DNA of 64,000 nt from Woeseiaceae bacterium (GTDB taxonomy: Bacteria > Pseudomonadota > Gammaproteobacteria > Steroidobacterales > Woeseiaceae): the NCBI GenBank assembly GCA_021773035.1, contig JAJFKU010000074.1, positions 1 to 64,000 of the forward strand, given 5' to 3'. Below, one piece after another: positions 37,696 through 45,623 of this stretch. Within the stretch, counting starts at the first letter, position 1, and the number at the start of each line of letters is the position of its first letter. A program made the position numbers and the translations under genes. The notes below the pieces were generated by a model. It searched no databases. It saw nothing but the letters and a program-made list of their open reading frames with translations, and was not told where the DNA came from.

Positions 37696-37982
37696 TCTCC
37701 GCCCGCTCCCGGCGCCGGATCCGATTTTTCACTTTCCGCGCGCAGACGAATGAACTCCAGTACCGCGAGAACGCCGATGAAATTAGTCAGCGCGTAGGCG
37801 AGGGCAAGATCGAGAAAGTCCGGGCGACCGTATAAAAAGGCGATCACCGAGAGCAGTAGCACGGTTTTGGTACCGAACATGTTGGCGGCAAGAACGCGAT
37901 CGTAAATACTGGGGCCCATCAGCGCCCGCACCAGTGCCAGCGCCATTGTGACAAGCGTTGCGATCGTGACAACGTAGTACAT
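37692..37982 (-). CDS. mrpF: MrpF antiporter subunit
   Basis: A 96-residue protein with three transmembrane helices: an N-terminal helix ending in the conserved GPSIYDRVLAANMFGTKTVLLL, then FLDLALAYALTNFIGVLAVLEFI. The R-x-x-A-x-N pattern identifies MnhF/MrpF. It begins two bases after the mrpE stop and overlaps mrpG. A small membrane subunit, reported in other bacteria to contribute to cholate or cation efflux. Confidence 0.94.
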   Translation of the reverse strand: MYYVVTIATLVTMALALVRALMGPSIYDRVLAANMFGTKTVLLLSVIAFLYGRPDFLDLALAYALTNFIGVLAVLEFIRLRAESEKSDPAPGAGGE

Positions 37983-37984
37983 CC

Positions 37985-38479
37985 TCAGTCTTCTCGCAGT
38001 GCTGCGACGCGGCGATCCATCTCACCTGCGAGGAGTTCGTCAGCGCCGCTCTTCGTCAGGCTGTGTACCAGGATAACCCCGTTGTGGACGTCCAGCGCCA
38101 GCGTACCCGGCGTTAGCGTAATCGAGTTTGCGAGCATGGTCTGGTCAACCGGATGAAGCGCCGTTGCCTTGATCTCGAAGACCTGGGGACTGATCGGTAG
38201 TCGCGGATTCAGTACTATGCGCGCGACTTCGTAGCTGGAGCGCGCTATCTCTTTTGCGAGCCAGCCCCAGTAACTGAACAAGCGCGGCCCGAATCGCCAG
38301 GCGAATACCTCGTTATCGAAGTAGCCCATTCGTCGTGCGAGATAGACGGTGAGCAGGCAGGAGAACGCACCCAGTCCAAGCAGCAGTGGCTTGAACAGCC
38401 CCGACCATAACAGCCAGCCAATAATCAGTAAGACGAGCAGCAAAAGCATTCTCGCCGTGATCGAATGTCGGGAGTTCAT
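37985..38479 (-). CDS. mrpE: MrpE antiporter subunit
   Basis: A 164-residue protein. Two or three N-terminal transmembrane helices (MLLLLVLLIIGWLLWSG, LGAFSCLLTVYLA) precede a conserved soluble part: WLAKEIARSSYEVARIVLNP and SITLTPGTLALDV, both typical of MnhE. It is the first Mrp structural gene, 9 bases after the Rap1a-like gene, so the operon may begin further upstream at the winged-helix gene. Confidence 0.93.
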   Translation of the reverse strand: MNSRHSITARMLLLLVLLIIGWLLWSGLFKPLLLGLGAFSCLLTVYLARRMGYFDNEVFAWRFGPRLFSYWGWLAKEIARSSYEVARIVLNPRLPISPQVFEIKATALHPVDQTMLANSITLTPGTLALDVHNGVILVHSLTKSGADELLAGEMDRRVAALRED

Positions 38480-38488
38480 GGGCGCTGC

Positions 38489-38968
38489 TTATTCGTCATC
38501 GTCCACTTCGCAGGGGTACTCGGCACGCAGCGTCGCGTAGACGGCGTCGCGTGCGAGTAGCTGCTCGTCGAGGAATCGTCTATTCATCAGATTGTGAACG
38601 ACTTTTTCGACAACTTCCCTAAGCGGTACCGGGGCTCCAAGGCAGAAATCGGCATAGACGGTGGCGCCGAAACGGCTGGTCTTGCGGCCAAAGCGGGTGC
38701 GAATTGCGCGCTCCCCGTAGGTTTCGTCACGATCGAGTTCGGTGGTGATGTTCTGAATGACCCGTTCGTCTGTCGCCACTGCGCCATCGATGAAACCCTG
38801 CACATAACGCACGCAGAAAATGGCGTCTTTGCCGTCGGGCTCGTCGAAATAGAAGACGCAATGTTCTGCAAGCTCAGGCGTAGAGAGCGGCTCGACGGCG
38901 TCAGCGGCACGCAGCAGCAGCAGCGAGGCCGCGGCGCAGATGCCAATAGTTACGATTCTTGCATTCAT
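38489..38968 (-). CDS. Rap1a/Tai-family secreted protein
   Basis: A 159-residue protein with a signal peptide (IVTIGICAAASLLLLRAADA); the ATG at 38968 follows GGAG by 8 bases. The mature part has the family pattern: a cysteine, then CVRYVQGFIDGA, then ADFCLGAPVPLREVVEKVVHNLMN, and a final AEYPC, so two disulphides are likely. Founding members are periplasmic immunity proteins to type VI effectors, but many relatives occur without a toxin, as here. It sits between a winged-helix regulator and mrpE in the same direction. Role in the cation operon unknown. Confidence 0.75.
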   Translation of the reverse strand: MNARIVTIGICAAASLLLLRAADAVEPLSTPELAEHCVFYFDEPDGKDAIFCVRYVQGFIDGAVATDERVIQNITTELDRDETYGERAIRTRFGRKTSRFGATVYADFCLGAPVPLREVVEKVVHNLMNRRFLDEQLLARDAVYATLRAEYPCEVDDDE

Positions 38969-38993
38969 CCGGTTTTCTCCGATCAAGCGAGTG

Positions 38994-39284
38994 TTAGTGC
39001 GGTTTAAGGACCGTTTCCAACAACTCGCCCACAGTGCAATGCGCCTCAATGGGGTGGCGCAGGTGTGCGTTCTTGTTGATTACGTAGTGGTTACGCCGAC
39101 CCTCCTTTATTCGTTCGAGGATATCGGCCGCTTCCAGCTCGGTTACCAGGCGAAGCGCCGAGCGCTCGGTGATGCCAACCCGGTCCGCGACATCGCGCAG
39201 CCGCGCGTGGGGATTGTCTGCCAGGCAAATCAGCACGTGCGCGTAATTGCTAAAAAACATCCAGCCCTGGACTGTTTCAGTCAT
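38994..39284 (-). CDS. MarR-like winged helix-turn-helix regulator
   Basis: A 96-residue DNA-binding protein. The ATG at 39284 gives MTETVQGWMFFSNYAHVLICLADNP, and the helix-turn-helix is RLRDVADRVGITERSALRLVTELEAADILER, followed by a beta wing with EGRRNHYVINKN. The protein resembles a bare MarR or ArsR core without extra sensing domain. It is encoded 25 bases before the Rap1a-like gene and may regulate the cation operon, which would be a local repressor or activator role; this is inferred from position only. Confidence 0.8.
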   Translation of the reverse strand: MTETVQGWMFFSNYAHVLICLADNPHARLRDVADRVGITERSALRLVTELEAADILERIKEGRRNHYVINKNAHLRHPIEAHCTVGELLETVLKPH

Positions 39285-39391
39285 ATCCGTGTTCCCGCGA
39301 TCATGTTCGCGGGCAATAATAGGACACAAATAACACGAAATCAATAACCGGTTTTAATAAACTAGAAACCAGTGTCTTGTGTGGGCCGGAG

Positions 39392-39410
39392 AAGGGGTCA
39401 GAGCCCTTTT
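39392..39410 (+). repeat. Short GGGGTCAGAGCCCTTTT repeat-like hairpin
   Basis: AAGGG (39392-39396) pairs with CCCTT (39404-39408) around a 7-nt loop and is followed by TT. The word ggggtcagagccctttt is, from memory, common in dispersed REP/transposase-linked repeats of proteobacteria. Here it overlaps the last codons of the BI-1 gene. No transposase is nearby. Confidence 0.45.
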
Positions 39411-40110
39411 AGTCGTCACCGCTCATGAATCCCAGCAGGTGCAACAGACTGGTAAACAGATTGAAGATTGCGACATATAGCGTGACGGTCGCCATGATGT
39501 AGTTGGTTTCGCCGCCATGAATGATGTTGCTGGTTTCATACAGGATCAGGCCTGCCATGAGCATGACAAACGTCGCCGATACAGCCAGCGACAGAGCAGG
39601 CATCTGGAAGAACAGTGCACCCAGTCCGGCGAGAAACGCGACTACGATGCCGGTCAGCAGAAAGCCGCCCATGAAGCTGAAGTCCTTGCCGGTGGCGCGG
39701 ACATAAGCCGACAGACCGAGAAAAATTGCCGCCGTTGCGCCCATGGCCGTCATGACGACCTGTCCGCCATTCGGCAGACTCAGATACGCACTCAGCACCG
39801 GTCCGAGCGTGTACCCCATGAATCCGGTAAGTGCGAAGACGAAGGCGATTCCGAGGTTACGGTTACGATACCTCGCGGTCAGAAACAGCAGACCAAAATA
39901 GCCGGCCAGCGTCAGCACGATGCCCGGGTGGGGCAGGTTGAGCGCCATCGAGACACCGGCTGTCAACGCACTGAATAGCAAAGTCATCGACAATAGCTGA
40001 TAGGTATTGCGCAGGACCCTGTTGCCGGCAAGTGCGAAATTCTTCGTAGCCTGTTGCGTGCCTGTGGATGAAACGTCTATCAGCTGTCGATCTCTAATGC
40101 GGTCATTCAT
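39409..40110 (-). CDS. Bax inhibitor-1 / YccA-family membrane protein
   Basis: A 233-residue protein with seven transmembrane helices typical of the BI-1 family. The N-terminus NRVLRNTYQLLSMTLLFSALTAGVSM and the segments FALTGFMGYTLGPVLS and YETSNIIHGGETNYIMATVTLYVAIFNLFTSLLHLL are strong family marks, including the acidic C-terminal pair in the pore helix. These proteins act as pH-sensitive leak channels or interact with membrane quality control (YccA with FtsH). Its ATG overlaps the stop of the upstream ribosome-hibernation-like gene, so both are co-translated. Confidence 0.93.
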   Translation of the reverse strand: MNDRIRDRQLIDVSSTGTQQATKNFALAGNRVLRNTYQLLSMTLLFSALTAGVSMALNLPHPGIVLTLAGYFGLLFLTARYRNRNLGIAFVFALTGFMGYTLGPVLSAYLSLPNGGQVVMTAMGATAAIFLGLSAYVRATGKDFSFMGGFLLTGIVVAFLAGLGALFFQMPALSLAVSATFVMLMAGLILYETSNIIHGGETNYIMATVTLYVAIFNLFTSLLHLLGFMSGDD

Positions 40111-40472
40111 CGTGTTGCGGCTCCCTCATCGATGAGCAGTGTTTGGGTAAATCCGGTCGTGCGTGCTTTGTCGCGACGTCGCGAAAGCAAGCGCCTGATG
40201 GTGCGTCCGGCGCGGTGTGACGCACGGCCTATTGCGACATACAGGTCGGACTCGACGTCTTCGATCACAACGTCGGGGAGTCGCGCCAGCCGCACCTGGA
40301 GGTGGCAGCATTTATCCGCGCTACCGCGCGCGCCGCTGTTGCCGGAAAGTCGCATTACCACCCGCTGAATGTGTCCGTTGTAGCAAGTCAGAGCCGAGCG
40401 CAGGCGCCGTTCCGCACGCGCTTGCAGGGCGTTGGTGAGCGGGAAATCGAGCGCGCGAATAGTGATTAGCAT
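40107..40472 (-). CDS. HPF/RaiA-like ribosome-associated protein
   Basis: A 121-residue protein resembling ribosome hibernation factors: MLITIRALDFPLTNALQARAERRLRSAL starts like the HPF/YfiA fold, and strands such as CHLQVRLARLPDVVIEDVESDLYVAIGRAS fit its second beta-alpha unit. The basic C-terminal region is rich in arginine, suggesting binding of rRNA. It is somewhat divergent, so the assignment is by fold pattern. Co-translated with the BI-1 gene and divergent from nhaR, with 121 bases between the starts. Both neighbours suggest stress conditions. Confidence 0.72.
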   Translation of the reverse strand: MLITIRALDFPLTNALQARAERRLRSALTCYNGHIQRVVMRLSGNSGARGSADKCCHLQVRLARLPDVVIEDVESDLYVAIGRASHRAGRTIRRLLSRRRDKARTTGFTQTLLIDEGAATR

Positions 40473-40593
40473 TGGGGTCCTGCCCGGCGATCAGTGTTGT
40501 AAAAGGACGTCCAGACTAGGTAAATACTATTATCAAGAAAAGTCGATTATAGTTATCGTATTCATCGGTAAAAACGAAGTAAGAGCAGCTCCT

Positions 40594-41493
40594 GTGATCA
40601 ACTACAAGCACCTGCACTATTTTTTCGCGGTAGCACGCGAAGGTGGTATCGCCCGGGCAAGCGAACGGCTGCACGTAACGCCGCAGACGATTAGTGGACA
40701 ATTGGGTCTGCTCGAAGAATATTTTGGGTCCGAGCTGTTCGCCCGCGTCGGGCGTAATCTCGAACTCACTGACACAGGCCGGCTGGTGCTCAGCTACGCC
40801 GACGAGATCTTTTCGCTCGGCGGTGAATTGGAGGAGGCGGTCCATCTGTTGCCCGACGGGCGTCCGCACATATTCCGGGTGGGCGTAGTCGATGTGGTGC
40901 CGAAATCCATTACTCATCGCATATTGGAGCCTGCGCTGCAGATGGACGAAGCGGTTCGCATGATCTGTCGCGAGTCGAGTCTGGATGTGCTGCTGGCGGA
41001 GCTCGCGCTGCACAGACTGGATATTCTGCTGGCTGACCGGCCGATTCCGCACAATGTTAGTACCCGTGGTTTCAGTCACAAACTAGGAGAGAGTGCGGTA
41101 ACTTTCTTTGCCACGCGGCGGCTGCGAAAGACGCTCAAAGGTGAGTTCCCACAGTGTTTGGACGGAGCTCCAATACTGCTGCCCAGCGGAGACAATCGTC
41201 TGCGCTCCGGTATCGATCAATGGCTGGACAGGCATCGGATTCGACCACGCCTTGTCGCGGAGTTCGACGATAGTGCGTTGATGAAGGCCTTCGGCCAGAA
41301 GGGTGCCGGTGTGTTTGTTGCACCTGCGGCCATCGCCGTTGAGGTAGAGCGCCAGTATCAGGTCGCGGCGATCGGCTGTGTCGAAGAAGTAAAAGAGCAG
41401 TTCTTTGCGATCACGGTTGAGCGCCGCGTGTTGCACCCCGTGGTATCCACAGTCGTGGATGCCGCACGGAGTCTGCTGCTGGCTGACGATTAG
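40594..41493 (+). CDS. nhaR: NhaR-type LysR-family transcriptional activator
   Basis: A 299-residue LysR-type regulator. The GTG at 40594 is chosen because it gives the NhaR start INYKHLHYFFAVAREGGIARASERL; the frame is open further upstream but without resemblance. The helix-turn-helix is RASERLHVTPQTISGQLGLLEEYFG. The effector domain follows (FRVGVVDVVPKSITHRILEPAL), ending with the usual hydrophobic strands. In E. coli NhaR responds to sodium and activates the nhaA antiporter gene; no nhaA is in this window, but the Mrp and CPA2 systems nearby are candidates. Its promoter region is shared with the divergent hpf-like gene. Confidence 0.9.
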   Translation: MINYKHLHYFFAVAREGGIARASERLHVTPQTISGQLGLLEEYFGSELFARVGRNLELTDTGRLVLSYADEIFSLGGELEEAVHLLPDGRPHIFRVGVVDVVPKSITHRILEPALQMDEAVRMICRESSLDVLLAELALHRLDILLADRPIPHNVSTRGFSHKLGESAVTFFATRRLRKTLKGEFPQCLDGAPILLPSGDNRLRSGIDQWLDRHRIRPRLVAEFDDSALMKAFGQKGAGVFVAPAAIAVEVERQYQVAAIGCVEEVKEQFFAITVERRVLHPVVSTVVDAARSLLLADD

Positions 41494-41496
41494 TTA

Positions 41497-41625
41497 TTAG
41501 CGAACGAAGTCCAGGACGAATGCACCGAATATAGCCAGATTCAGCAGAGCGATTATCGATAGCCAGAATCGGGATGGCCCGAGAGGCTGGTCGTTGCTGC
41601 GTTGCAGTCCTGTTGTGTTTTGCAT
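41497..41625 (-). CDS. Small predicted membrane protein of 42 residues
   Basis: A frame not long enough for routine calling: MQNTTGLQRSNDQPLGPSRF followed by a single hydrophobic helix (WLSIIALLNLAIFGAFVLDFV) and a final arginine. The arrangement, a polar N-terminus and one transmembrane helix, is typical of small stress-related membrane proteins. A GGAA lies very close to the ATG, so the ribosome binding site is not ideal. It ends 3 bases from the nhaR stop and faces it. No homologue is recognised. A longer frame in the other reading here looks random. Confidence 0.42.
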   Translation of the reverse strand: MQNTTGLQRSNDQPLGPSRFWLSIIALLNLAIFGAFVLDFVR

Positions 41626-41761
41626 TTCCGGCACACTCTATGCCCGTCGCGACTCCTACCGCACGTCACCAATGACGGGAGAGGAGTCATTGCCTGTGTT
41701 CGATAGAAGCCGCGATTGGGTGGATGGAATATTCGCAAGACCTTAGTGCACAAATTACTTC

Positions 41762-41779
41762 GAAAAAAGTCGTTTTTTC
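41762..41779. other. A/T palindromic hairpin in the region before the stress proteins
   Basis: GAAAAAA (41762-41768) pairs with TTTTTTC (41773-41779) around gtcg. The 272 bases between the small membrane ORF and the first universal stress gene hold no other clear element. The hairpin could be a weak bidirectional terminator or an AT-rich upstream element. Confidence 0.35.
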
Positions 41780-41897
41780 CTAAGCAACTACATAGTTTTC
41801 CCTGATCATTACGTGTATCTACCGATGGCACACCGGCCGGAATAACCTACGCTGTTTTGGCAGATGACAGCAACGGCGGTTTTTAAAGGGGCCGGGT

Positions 41898-42860
41898 GTG
41901 AAACGACTATCGAAAATCTTACTCATCGCCGACGCCGGGGCGGAAAGTTCCACGGCACTCAAACGGGCGCTGGCGCTGGCGCGTAACAATCAGGCTTCAC
42001 TGACCCTGGTCGATGTCGTTGAGTCGACTCCCGTCGGAATGGGTGAGGCGATACCGGCGGTAACACCCGAGGAGCTGACCGAAATTGCCGTCGCGGAAAA
42101 GCGTGAGCGTCTTCGAAGGATTGTCGAAAACTGTCGCAGCAACGGCGTGGAAGCCAGGCCGAAGGTGTTGGTTGGCAAAGCCTTTATCGAGATTGTCCGC
42201 CAGGTGCTGCGCGACGGGCACGACCTGGTCATCAAACGCGCGGATTCCAGCGTGAGCCTGAAGAACCTCTTCTTCGGCAGCACGGACATGCGTCTGATGC
42301 GCAAGTGTCCCTGTGCGGTCTGGATTACCGGCGAGGACGAGAGTTGTCGCTATCGGCGAATTCTCGCTGCTGTTGATTTCGATCCTGAGGACGTGGCCAA
42401 GGACGGTCTTAATCGGCAGATACTTGAAATGGCGGCTTCGCTGGCGGTGGCCGAAGCCAGTGAGCTGCACGTTGTGCACGCCTGGCGCTTCGGCGGTGAG
42501 GACGTTTATCGCTCGGCGCGCGTTAACATAGCGGCGGCCGAAGTCGACGCAATGGTCGCCGTTGAGGCGAATGAGAGACGGGACTGGCTGCAGGGTCTTG
42601 TCGACAGCTACGGTGCGAAGAGCGACCGCGAAGCGGTCGACTACCTGCGCCCGAAACTACACGTCGTCAAGGGCGACCCCAGGGAAATCGTGCCGGAGAC
42701 GGCCCGCGATCTGGATGTAGATCTCATTGTTATGGGAACGGTTGCGCGCTCGGGTATTCCAGGCTTCTTCATGGGAAATACGGCGGAGAGCATCCTGAGC
42801 CAGATCAGGTGTTCGATATTGACAATGAAGCCGCCCGGTTTCGAAAGCCCGATTTCTTGA
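41898..42860 (+). CDS. Tandem-domain universal stress protein (UspE-like)
   Basis: A 320-residue cytoplasmic protein made of two Usp domains. The first (about 1-145) begins KILLIADAGAESSTALKRALALA and lacks a complete nucleotide motif; the second (about 150-315) begins YRRILAAVDFDPED and ends in the ATP-binding pattern GTVARSGIPGFFMGNTAE followed by ILSQIRCSILTMKP. The start is a GTG. Two Usp genes and a CPA2 antiporter follow each other in the same direction. Such proteins are induced by growth arrest or low oxygen, which fits the FNR gene in the same window. Confidence 0.9.
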   Translation: MKRLSKILLIADAGAESSTALKRALALARNNQASLTLVDVVESTPVGMGEAIPAVTPEELTEIAVAEKRERLRRIVENCRSNGVEARPKVLVGKAFIEIVRQVLRDGHDLVIKRADSSVSLKNLFFGSTDMRLMRKCPCAVWITGEDESCRYRRILAAVDFDPEDVAKDGLNRQILEMAASLAVAEASELHVVHAWRFGGEDVYRSARVNIAAAEVDAMVAVEANERRDWLQGLVDSYGAKSDREAVDYLRPKLHVVKGDPREIVPETARDLDVDLIVMGTVARSGIPGFFMGNTAESILSQIRCSILTMKPPGFESPIS

Positions 42861-42909
42861 CCGGCAGCGGCCGGAGATGGCAGCAGACACGGAGACAGGA
42901 GGTAGTGGT

Positions 42910-43773
42910 ATGAAAGTTATTTTTGTTCCGGTAGCGGATCGACCGGAGTGCGTTGTCGCACTCAATACGGCGTTCGACCTGGGCGCATCCCTTGGTGCCA
43001 GTATCGTCGGCTGCCACATTCGCTCGCACACCGAGGCGCCCGCGTCGCAGGCGCTGAGTTTGAGCCTGCTGATGGGGGCTGGTGCAGAGGCCCAGTGGCA
43101 TGCTGCGTCGAAATCAGGGGACGTCAAGAAGTCGCTGGCGGCAGCGAAACAGCTGTTTGCCGAGTTGGCCGGAAAGCATGGCTACGAACTCCTGCGTCGT
43201 CCCCGTGCCGAGCCGGGCGCGGTCTGGGTCGAGAAAGTGGGTTCGCCGGACAAAGTGATTGGCATTATGGGTCCTGTGGCCGACCTGTTGGTCGTCTCCC
43301 GTCCACCCAGCAAAGGCGGCTCACTTGCACAGCTGTTTCTGACGGCCTCGCTGCTGAAGTCACACCGCCCGGTGCTGGTGTTGCCACAGAAGAAAAGGCG
43401 CAACGTCGGCAAGCGGATCTGCATCGCCTGGAACCAGAGCGGCGAGGCCGCTCAGGCGGTTGCTGCGGCGATGCCTATGCTTGCTCAGGCTGAGCGCGTC
43501 ACGATCGTGACCTGCGGGTCGCAAAGCCGGCCGGGACCGAAATCGGGACATCTGTCGGCCTATCTCAAATACTGGGGTATCCAGTCTAAACATGTTTCAA
43601 CTCCGGGCAGGGACGAGGCGAGGGAAATCGTCGACGTTTATGAGGCTAGCGGTTCCGACCTGATGTTGATGGGTGCCTACAGCCGAAGCCGAATGAGTGA
43701 AAGGGTATTCGGCGGTATGACCGAATACATGCTGCGCCGCTCGTCAATCCCGGTTCTGATGGTGCATACCTGA
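42910..43773 (+). CDS. Universal stress family protein
   Basis: A 287-residue protein with two Usp-like halves. The ATG at 42910 is chosen because a perfect AGGAGG lies 8 bases upstream; the frame opens 11 codons earlier. The first half begins VIFVPVADRPECVVALNTAFDLGASLGASIVGCHI; the second begins RICIAWNQSGEAAQAVAAAMPML and ends in the nucleotide motif MGAYSRSRMSERVFGGMTEYMLRRSSIPVLMVH. It is the second Usp gene of the block and precedes the CPA2 antiporter by 19 bases, suggesting co-regulation of the two. Confidence 0.9.
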   Translation: MKVIFVPVADRPECVVALNTAFDLGASLGASIVGCHIRSHTEAPASQALSLSLLMGAGAEAQWHAASKSGDVKKSLAAAKQLFAELAGKHGYELLRRPRAEPGAVWVEKVGSPDKVIGIMGPVADLLVVSRPPSKGGSLAQLFLTASLLKSHRPVLVLPQKKRRNVGKRICIAWNQSGEAAQAVAAAMPMLAQAERVTIVTCGSQSRPGPKSGHLSAYLKYWGIQSKHVSTPGRDEAREIVDVYEASGSDLMLMGAYSRSRMSERVFGGMTEYMLRRSSIPVLMVHT

Positions 43774-43792
43774 CGCACGATAGCCGAGGGCC

Positions 43793-45466
43793 ATGTTTAC
43801 AGACCCTTTCTCAGAGATTGCCGTCGTGTTGGTGGTCGCAGCCGGTGTCGGTGTACTCGCATTCTGGCTGCGCCAGCCGCTGATCATCGCCTTCATTTTT
43901 GTCGGCATCTTGCTGGGGCCGGCCGGGCTGGACTGGGTGCGCGCGCACGATCAGGTCGATCTGTTCGCAAAGCTCGGAATAGGCTTGTTGTTATTTGTTG
44001 TAGGCCTGAAGCTTGATCCTCGACTGATCCGCTCCGTCGGAAGAGTTGCAGTGGCCGCCGGTACGGGCCAGATGGCAATCACAGCGGCTGTAGCTTACGC
44101 CATGGCGCGCGGGCTCGGCATGACGCCGATGACCGCCTTCTACGTGGCGGCGGCGTTGATGTTTTCGAGCACCGTCATCATCGTAAAACTGCTCTCCGAC
44201 AAGCGCGAAATCGAATCCCTGCATGGGCGTATTGCGCTGGGTATCCTGATCATGCAGGACATCGTCGTGGTGATAATGATGATCGGTATGACGGCCTACG
44301 GCGCGGAAGCGCTGGACGCCGGCGTCGGCAGGCAGGCGATAGATGTCATTGCCAAAGGGATCGGGTTCCTGGCCGTCATCGCCATACTCACGCGCTATGT
44401 CCTGCCGCCATTGCTGCGGTCTCTGGCTCGTTGGCCGGAGCTGCTGACGCTGTTCGCCATTGCCTGGGCCATCGGTCTGGCCTCGTTGGGCACAGGCCTC
44501 GGTTTCAGTAAGGAAGTCGGTGCTTTCGTCGCCGGCGTTTCCCTGGCGGCGACACCGTATCGGGCGATACTTGCAGCGCGACTGGTGAGCCTGCGGGACT
44601 TCCTGCTGCTGTTCTTCTTTATTAACCTCGGCGTGCAGATCGACGTCGGGGATCTGCGCGCTGTACTGGGCCCCGCGATCCTGCTGTCGCTGGTTGCCTT
44701 GTTGTTAAAACCGCTGCTGATCATGCTGCTGGTTGGCGCAATGGGCTACGCCAGGCGGACCGCGGTCACCTCCGGTCTCGCGATGGGGCAGATCAGCGAG
44801 TTTTCGCTGATCCTGGCTGCGCTGGGCCTCAGCCTCGGGCACATAGACGCGTCGACGATGGGGCTGATTACGCTGCTTGGTGTGATCAGCTTTGGCCTGT
44901 CTACCTACGTCATTCTCTACAGCCACTGGATTTACGAGCGGCTTGCCCCGGCGCTGGATTTTTTTCAGGATGCCGGCGGCTCCCCCGCGGCAGCACAGAA
45001 CCAGGCACATCACGAGCCGGAACTTGTCGTTGACACCATTCTGTTCGGTCTGGGCCGCTACGGAAGAAATCTCGCGCAGGAACTGCAGCAGCGAGGGCAC
45101 TCGGTGCTGGGCGTCGACTACGATCCGGAGCGGGTAAGGTTCTGGCAGGGGCAGGGGCTTGCAACGCTGTTTGGTGATCAGGAAGACGCCGAACTCTTCC
45201 ATGTGCTGCCGCTTGCCGCTGCGAAGTGGGTTGTCAGCACGATTCCGGACAGGGACAAGTCCCTGGTGTTGCTGCACGAGCTGCAACACAACGGATTTGG
45301 CGGCGGCATCGCTCTCACGTCCGATAGTCTGCAGCATCGGGAGTTTCTGCTGGATGCGGGCGCGGATGTGGTATTGCTGCCGTTTCGGGATGCCGCGGTC
45401 GATGCGGCGGATACCCTGGTGTTGCGTGGCGAGGGTTACGCGGACGGTGAGCGCGTCACGACCTGA
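43793..45466 (+). CDS. CPA2-family cation/proton antiporter with RCK/TrkA-N domain
   Basis: A 557-residue protein. Residues 1-390 carry about twelve helices of the Kef/CPA2 fold (LGIGLLLFVVGLKLDP, AALMFSSTVIIVKLLSDKREI, GFSKEVGAFVAGVSLA). Residues 410-550 form a RCK/TrkA-N domain with the Rossmann motif GLGRYG in VDTILFGLGRYGRNLAQEL, which binds NAD(H) and gates transport. It is of the KefB/YbaL type: potassium or sodium efflux controlled by redox state. The last gene of the stress block; the catabolic operon begins 157 bases later. Confidence 0.92.
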   Translation: MFTDPFSEIAVVLVVAAGVGVLAFWLRQPLIIAFIFVGILLGPAGLDWVRAHDQVDLFAKLGIGLLLFVVGLKLDPRLIRSVGRVAVAAGTGQMAITAAVAYAMARGLGMTPMTAFYVAAALMFSSTVIIVKLLSDKREIESLHGRIALGILIMQDIVVVIMMIGMTAYGAEALDAGVGRQAIDVIAKGIGFLAVIAILTRYVLPPLLRSLARWPELLTLFAIAWAIGLASLGTGLGFSKEVGAFVAGVSLAATPYRAILAARLVSLRDFLLLFFFINLGVQIDVGDLRAVLGPAILLSLVALLLKPLLIMLLVGAMGYARRTAVTSGLAMGQISEFSLILAALGLSLGHIDASTMGLITLLGVISFGLSTYVILYSHWIYERLAPALDFFQDAGGSPAAAQNQAHHEPELVVDTILFGLGRYGRNLAQELQQRGHSVLGVDYDPERVRFWQGQGLATLFGDQEDAELFHVLPLAAAKWVVSTIPDRDKSLVLLHELQHNGFGGGIALTSDSLQHREFLLDAGADVVLLPFRDAAVDAADTLVLRGEGYADGERVTT

Positions 45467-45522
45467 ATATCTCCGGCACGCCGCGGCGTCCCCCGGCAAA
45501 CTCAGTATTGATCGTTATAAGA

Positions 45523-45542
45523 CCTATTGTTATATTGATAGG
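45523..45542. promoter_or_regulatory. Candidate GntR-family operator upstream of the catabolic operon
   Basis: The 20-base word cctattgttatattgatagg has dyad symmetry of the form CCTAT-N3-TATA-N3-ATAGG. It lies 82 bases before the first gene of the operon that encodes a GntR/UTRA regulator. Spacing and AT-rich centre fit that regulator family. Assignment is inference. Confidence 0.45.
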
Positions 45543-45623
45543 CTAAAGAATACAAATCCGTCGGCGAAGACAGCGATCCAGGGTCGCGGTTTCGCAACGA
45601 CATCACGGGGATACTGACAGACA

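Noticed and set aside
37370..37732. N-terminal extension of the MrpB-like frame
   Set aside because: This part is the other-frame reading of mrpG; the GTG at 37369 with GTGA overlap is the natural start.
41553..41831. 92-codon minus-strand frame before the stress genes
   Set aside because: Composition looks random, cysteines are scattered, no ribosome binding site is seen, and it overlaps the more convincing small membrane ORF in another frame.
45507..45520. TTGATCGTTATAAG as a second FNR box before the catabolic operon
   Set aside because: Only the left half-site matches; the right half has too many mismatches to ATCAA.
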